Made by a program: the position numbers and the translations under genes
Part shown: positions 61,893 to 64,000 of the stretch, piece after piece
Layout: every line of letters starts with the position of its first letter
How positions within the stretch are numbered: position 1 is the stretch's first letter
The notes under the pieces: generated by a model
Told to the model about the DNA's origin: nothing
Databases searched by the model: none
The model's input: the letters and a program-made list of their open reading frames with translations, nothing else
NCBI RefSeq assembly: GCF_036555685.1
Contig: NZ_DATBKY010000273.1
Location: 1-64,000 of the forward strand
DNA length: 64,000 nt
From: Actinophytocola sp036555685
GTDB lineage: Bacteria > Actinomycetota > Actinomycetes > Mycobacteriales > Pseudonocardiaceae
Direction of reading: 5' to 3'

Positions 61893-63293
61893 ATGGCCGG
61901 CGCGATCACCACCCACGAGGAGCCCGGCCACAGTCCGGCGGTACCTCCGGACACTCGACCAAGGGGTGTGCCTCCCTCGTCGCGTCGCCTGGGTTGGATC
62001 GTGGCGCTCTCGTTGGCCACGGGTTTTGCTGCCGCCCTCGTCTTCGCCGCCCTCCCGTTCGTCGCGGTCGAGGAAAGCGCCATCACGGGTGCGGTCCTGT
62101 GCGGATTCGCGCTGGGCTGGGCGGTGCTCTGGCTGCTTTCGCTGCGGTTCACCGACCAGCCCCAGCGGTGGGCGGTCGTGCCAGCCCTGTTCATGGGCGC
62201 CGGCGGGCTCCTGCTCGTGGCCTTCGGCTCTCCTGTGCGTGAGGTCCTCAGCTGGGTCTGGCCGCCCACGCTCCTCTTGCTGGTGATCTGGCTGCTGCAC
62301 CGGACGCGCAGGGACATGCGCAGCCGCAGCGGCCGCGTCCAGCTCTACCTGGTGTTCGCGATCCTTGCGGCGTCGGCGGTCGGAGGCGGCTACCAGACCG
62401 TGGGAGAGGCGACGGATTCGAACGCTTTGCCGGTGACTGGCAGGTTGATCGACGTCGGCGGACACAAGCTGTATCTGAACTGTGTGGGCTCGGGTAGCCC
62501 GACCGTCGTCCTCGAACCCGGCGGCGGCGGAACGTCCTCGCAGCTGGGTTGGATCACACCGGCCGTGGCACGCAGTACCCGCGTGTGCGTGTACGACCGT
62601 GCGGGTCGTGGCTGGAGCGAGGCGGCCGACAGCCCGCAGGACGGCGCACAGATAGCCACCGACCTGCACACCTTGTTGCATCGCGGAGGCGTAGCCGCGC
62701 CGTACGTCTTGGCAGGGCACTCGTTCGGTGGTCTGTACGTCCGCATCTTCGCCGCGCACTACCCCGATGAGGTCGCGGGCCTGGTCCTCGTGGACTCCAC
62801 GGCGTCGAGACAACCCGCGAAGCCCGTCATTCCCTCGTCCGAACACGGCAGCGCCGACCTCACCGACCGAGTCTGCGTCCTGGCGTCGCTCTCGGCTCGA
62901 CTGGGCGCAACCCGCTTGCTGGGTCAGCTGGACCTCGGGGCGCTTCCGCCGCACGCCCGAGACGAGGCACGGGCCAGCACCGCGCAGGCGAGCTGGGTCC
63001 GCAGCACCGTCGAGGAGTACATGCGGGCCGGCGCCTCGATGCAGGAAGCTGCCGCACTTCGCGACTTCGCCGACAAGCCGCTGTTCGTCCTGACAGCCGG
63101 CCAGGGACACCCGGCTTCCTGGATGACGGAGCAGAACAGGACGTCGACGCTGTCGACGAACAGCATGCACCAGATCGCCGCCACCGCCACCCACACGGAC
63201 CTCGTCATCGAGGAGAAGCACGCCGCCGTAACCGCCCACGCCATCCTCGCCGTCGTGGACTCGGTCCGCAACGACCGACCCCTGAGCCGGTGA
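61893..63293 (+). CDS. Membrane-anchored alpha/beta hydrolase
   Basis: Protein of 466 residues. A polar N-terminus is followed by about four hydrophobic segments: IVALSLATGFAAALVFAALPFV, GAVLCGFALGWAVLWLLSL, VVPALFMGAGGLLLVAFGS, and a WVWPPTLLLLVIWLL and LYLVFAILAASAVGG pair. Then a full alpha/beta hydrolase begins with DVGGHKLYLNCVGSGSPTVVLEPGG. The nucleophile is Ser277 in LAGHSFGGLYV; the C-terminal base is likely in EEKHAAVTAHA. Such TM-hydrolase fusions in actinobacteria usually act on the extracellular side. ATG 61893 is used. It shares an intergenic region with the AfsR-type regulator. Confidence 0.85.
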   Translation: MAGAITTHEEPGHSPAVPPDTRPRGVPPSSRRLGWIVALSLATGFAAALVFAALPFVAVEESAITGAVLCGFALGWAVLWLLSLRFTDQPQRWAVVPALFMGAGGLLLVAFGSPVREVLSWVWPPTLLLLVIWLLHRTRRDMRSRSGRVQLYLVFAILAASAVGGGYQTVGEATDSNALPVTGRLIDVGGHKLYLNCVGSGSPTVVLEPGGGGTSSQLGWITPAVARSTRVCVYDRAGRGWSEAADSPQDGAQIATDLHTLLHRGGVAAPYVLAGHSFGGLYVRIFAAHYPDEVAGLVLVDSTASRQPAKPVIPSSEHGSADLTDRVCVLASLSARLGATRLLGQLDLGALPPHARDEARASTAQASWVRSTVEEYMRAGASMQEAAALRDFADKPLFVLTAGQGHPASWMTEQNRTSTLSTNSMHQIAATATHTDLVIEEKHAAVTAHAILAVVDSVRNDRPLSR

Positions 63294-63334
63294 CGTCCTC
63301 CCCTCCAGTTACCACAGCCAGGAAAGGATGAACG

Positions 63335-64000
63335 ATGACCGACCAGAATCTGTTTACGACCGACACCACCGGGCTGACGGAGGTCACGAGGCCTCGCCTG
63401 ATGCCGCTGCTGCCCGGTGACTCCCTCGACCTCGAGATCTGCCCGGTGCGCAAGAACCTCAATGGCGCCGAGTTGCGGATGCTCGCCTACAACGGCTCCA
63501 TACCGGGCCCCACCCTGCACGTCGAGCAGGGGTCGCGGATCACCGTGCGGACACGAAACGATGGCGACGTCGAGGCGACCGTGCACTGGCACGGCCTGCG
63601 ACTGGAGAACCAGTACGACGGCGTTCCCCACGAGACCCAAGCACCGATCCCGGTCGGCGGCAGCTACAGCTGCCAGCTCGAGTTCCCCGACGCCGGCTTC
63701 TATTGGTACCACCCGCACATCCGAGAAGACTTCGCGCAGGAGATGGGCCTCTACGGCACGATCGTCGTCGAGCCCACCGACCCCGACTACTGGCCGGCTG
63801 TCGATCGGCAGCTCACCCTGACGCTCGACGACCTGCTCGTCGAGGACGGACAGATCGCACCGTTCCATCGGTCGGGGCCGAACTTCACCGCGATGGGCCG
63901 GTTCGGCAACGTCCTGCTGATCAACGGCGAGACCGCCTTCTCTGGTGAGGCGGCCGTCGGAGAAGTCGTGCGGCTCTATCTGGTCAACACCGCGAACACC
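63335..64000 (+). CDS. Multicopper oxidase, 3' end outside window
   Basis: Open frame of 222 codons to the window edge. MPLLPGDSLDLEICPV and the first cupredoxin motifs are present: ATVHWHGLRLENQYDGVP (HxHG) and GFYWYHPHIRE (HxH), which bind type 2 and type 3 copper. VVEPTDPDYWPAVDRQLTLTLDDLLVEDGQIAPF, then GRFGNVLLINGE, begins the second domain. The remaining copper ligands lie beyond the window, so laccase, cuprous oxidase or nitrite-type cannot be separated. ATG 63335 has GGAAAGGA upstream. No signal peptide is seen at the N-terminus. It follows the membrane hydrolase by 41 bases. Confidence 0.9.
   Translation, partial: MTDQNLFTTDTTGLTEVTRPRLMPLLPGDSLDLEICPVRKNLNGAELRMLAYNGSIPGPTLHVEQGSRITVRTRNDGDVEATVHWHGLRLENQYDGVPHETQAPIPVGGSYSCQLEFPDAGFYWYHPHIREDFAQEMGLYGTIVVEPTDPDYWPAVDRQLTLTLDDLLVEDGQIAPFHRSGPNFTAMGRFGNVLLINGETAFSGEAAVGEVVRLYLVNTANT

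Overview
The window is a contiguous piece of a very GC-rich chromosome with strong G/C third-position bias, frequent GTG starts, tight start/stop overlaps of the ATGA, GTGA and TGATG type, SARP/AfsR and PucR regulators, PapA5-type acyltransferases and an F420-reductase-like protein. This points to a filamentous actinobacterium, most likely Pseudonocardiaceae (Amycolatopsis-like). The family-level guess is inference. I see no rRNA, tRNA, CRISPR array, intact insertion sequence or phage module.

Layout. (1) 1-6209: a V/A-type ATPase operon in the order I-K-F-E-A-B-D, every junction translationally coupled; it begins before the window and no C subunit is visible. (2) 6409-14503: mixed housekeeping and accessory genes: a small membrane protein, a stand-alone proteasome-like Ntn hydrolase, a frameshifted streptogramin-lyase (Vgb) gene, an F420-reductase-like protein, cytochrome c oxidase subunit I, TerC and a PucR regulator closed by a hairpin. 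(3) 14762-36709: a long lipid/peptide metabolism region. A KAS III, an SDR and a PapA5-like acyltransferase come first, then a PucR-type regulator. A plus-strand run follows: SCP-x-like thiolase, acyl-CoA ligase, SDR, CocE hydrolase, a complete oligopeptide-type ABC importer with a permease-ATPase fusion, and an HSL esterase. A convergent minus-strand run holds an acyl-activating A-T didomain, two free-standing condensation domains and a patatin, with an AraC regulator behind. This is the best candidate in the window for an undescribed system: a split acyl-transfer line beside a dedicated import and breakdown pathway. (4) 37316-48817: a membrane protein, a lipoprotein, a large secreted BNR-repeat protein, SLC13 and GltS transporters, a low-GC hypothetical membrane protein, an acyltransferase-3 and a P450 with an inverted repeat around its candidate promoter. 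(5) 49117-53799: CBS-BON protein, cyclase-family hydrolase, PIG-L deacetylase, alpha/beta hydrolase and methyltransferase. (6) 54018-64000: hypothetical membrane protein, an orphan QcrB-like cytochrome b lacking a heme-ligand histidine and the Qo acidic residue, a secreted protein of unknown family, a small HMA protein, an AfsR-type regulator divergent from a membrane-anchored alpha/beta hydrolase, and the start of a multicopper oxidase.

Three places (vgb near 7765, a possible small gene at 40952-41163, a possible small gene at 54897-55134) look like single-base frameshifts. They could be real gene decay or assembly indels.
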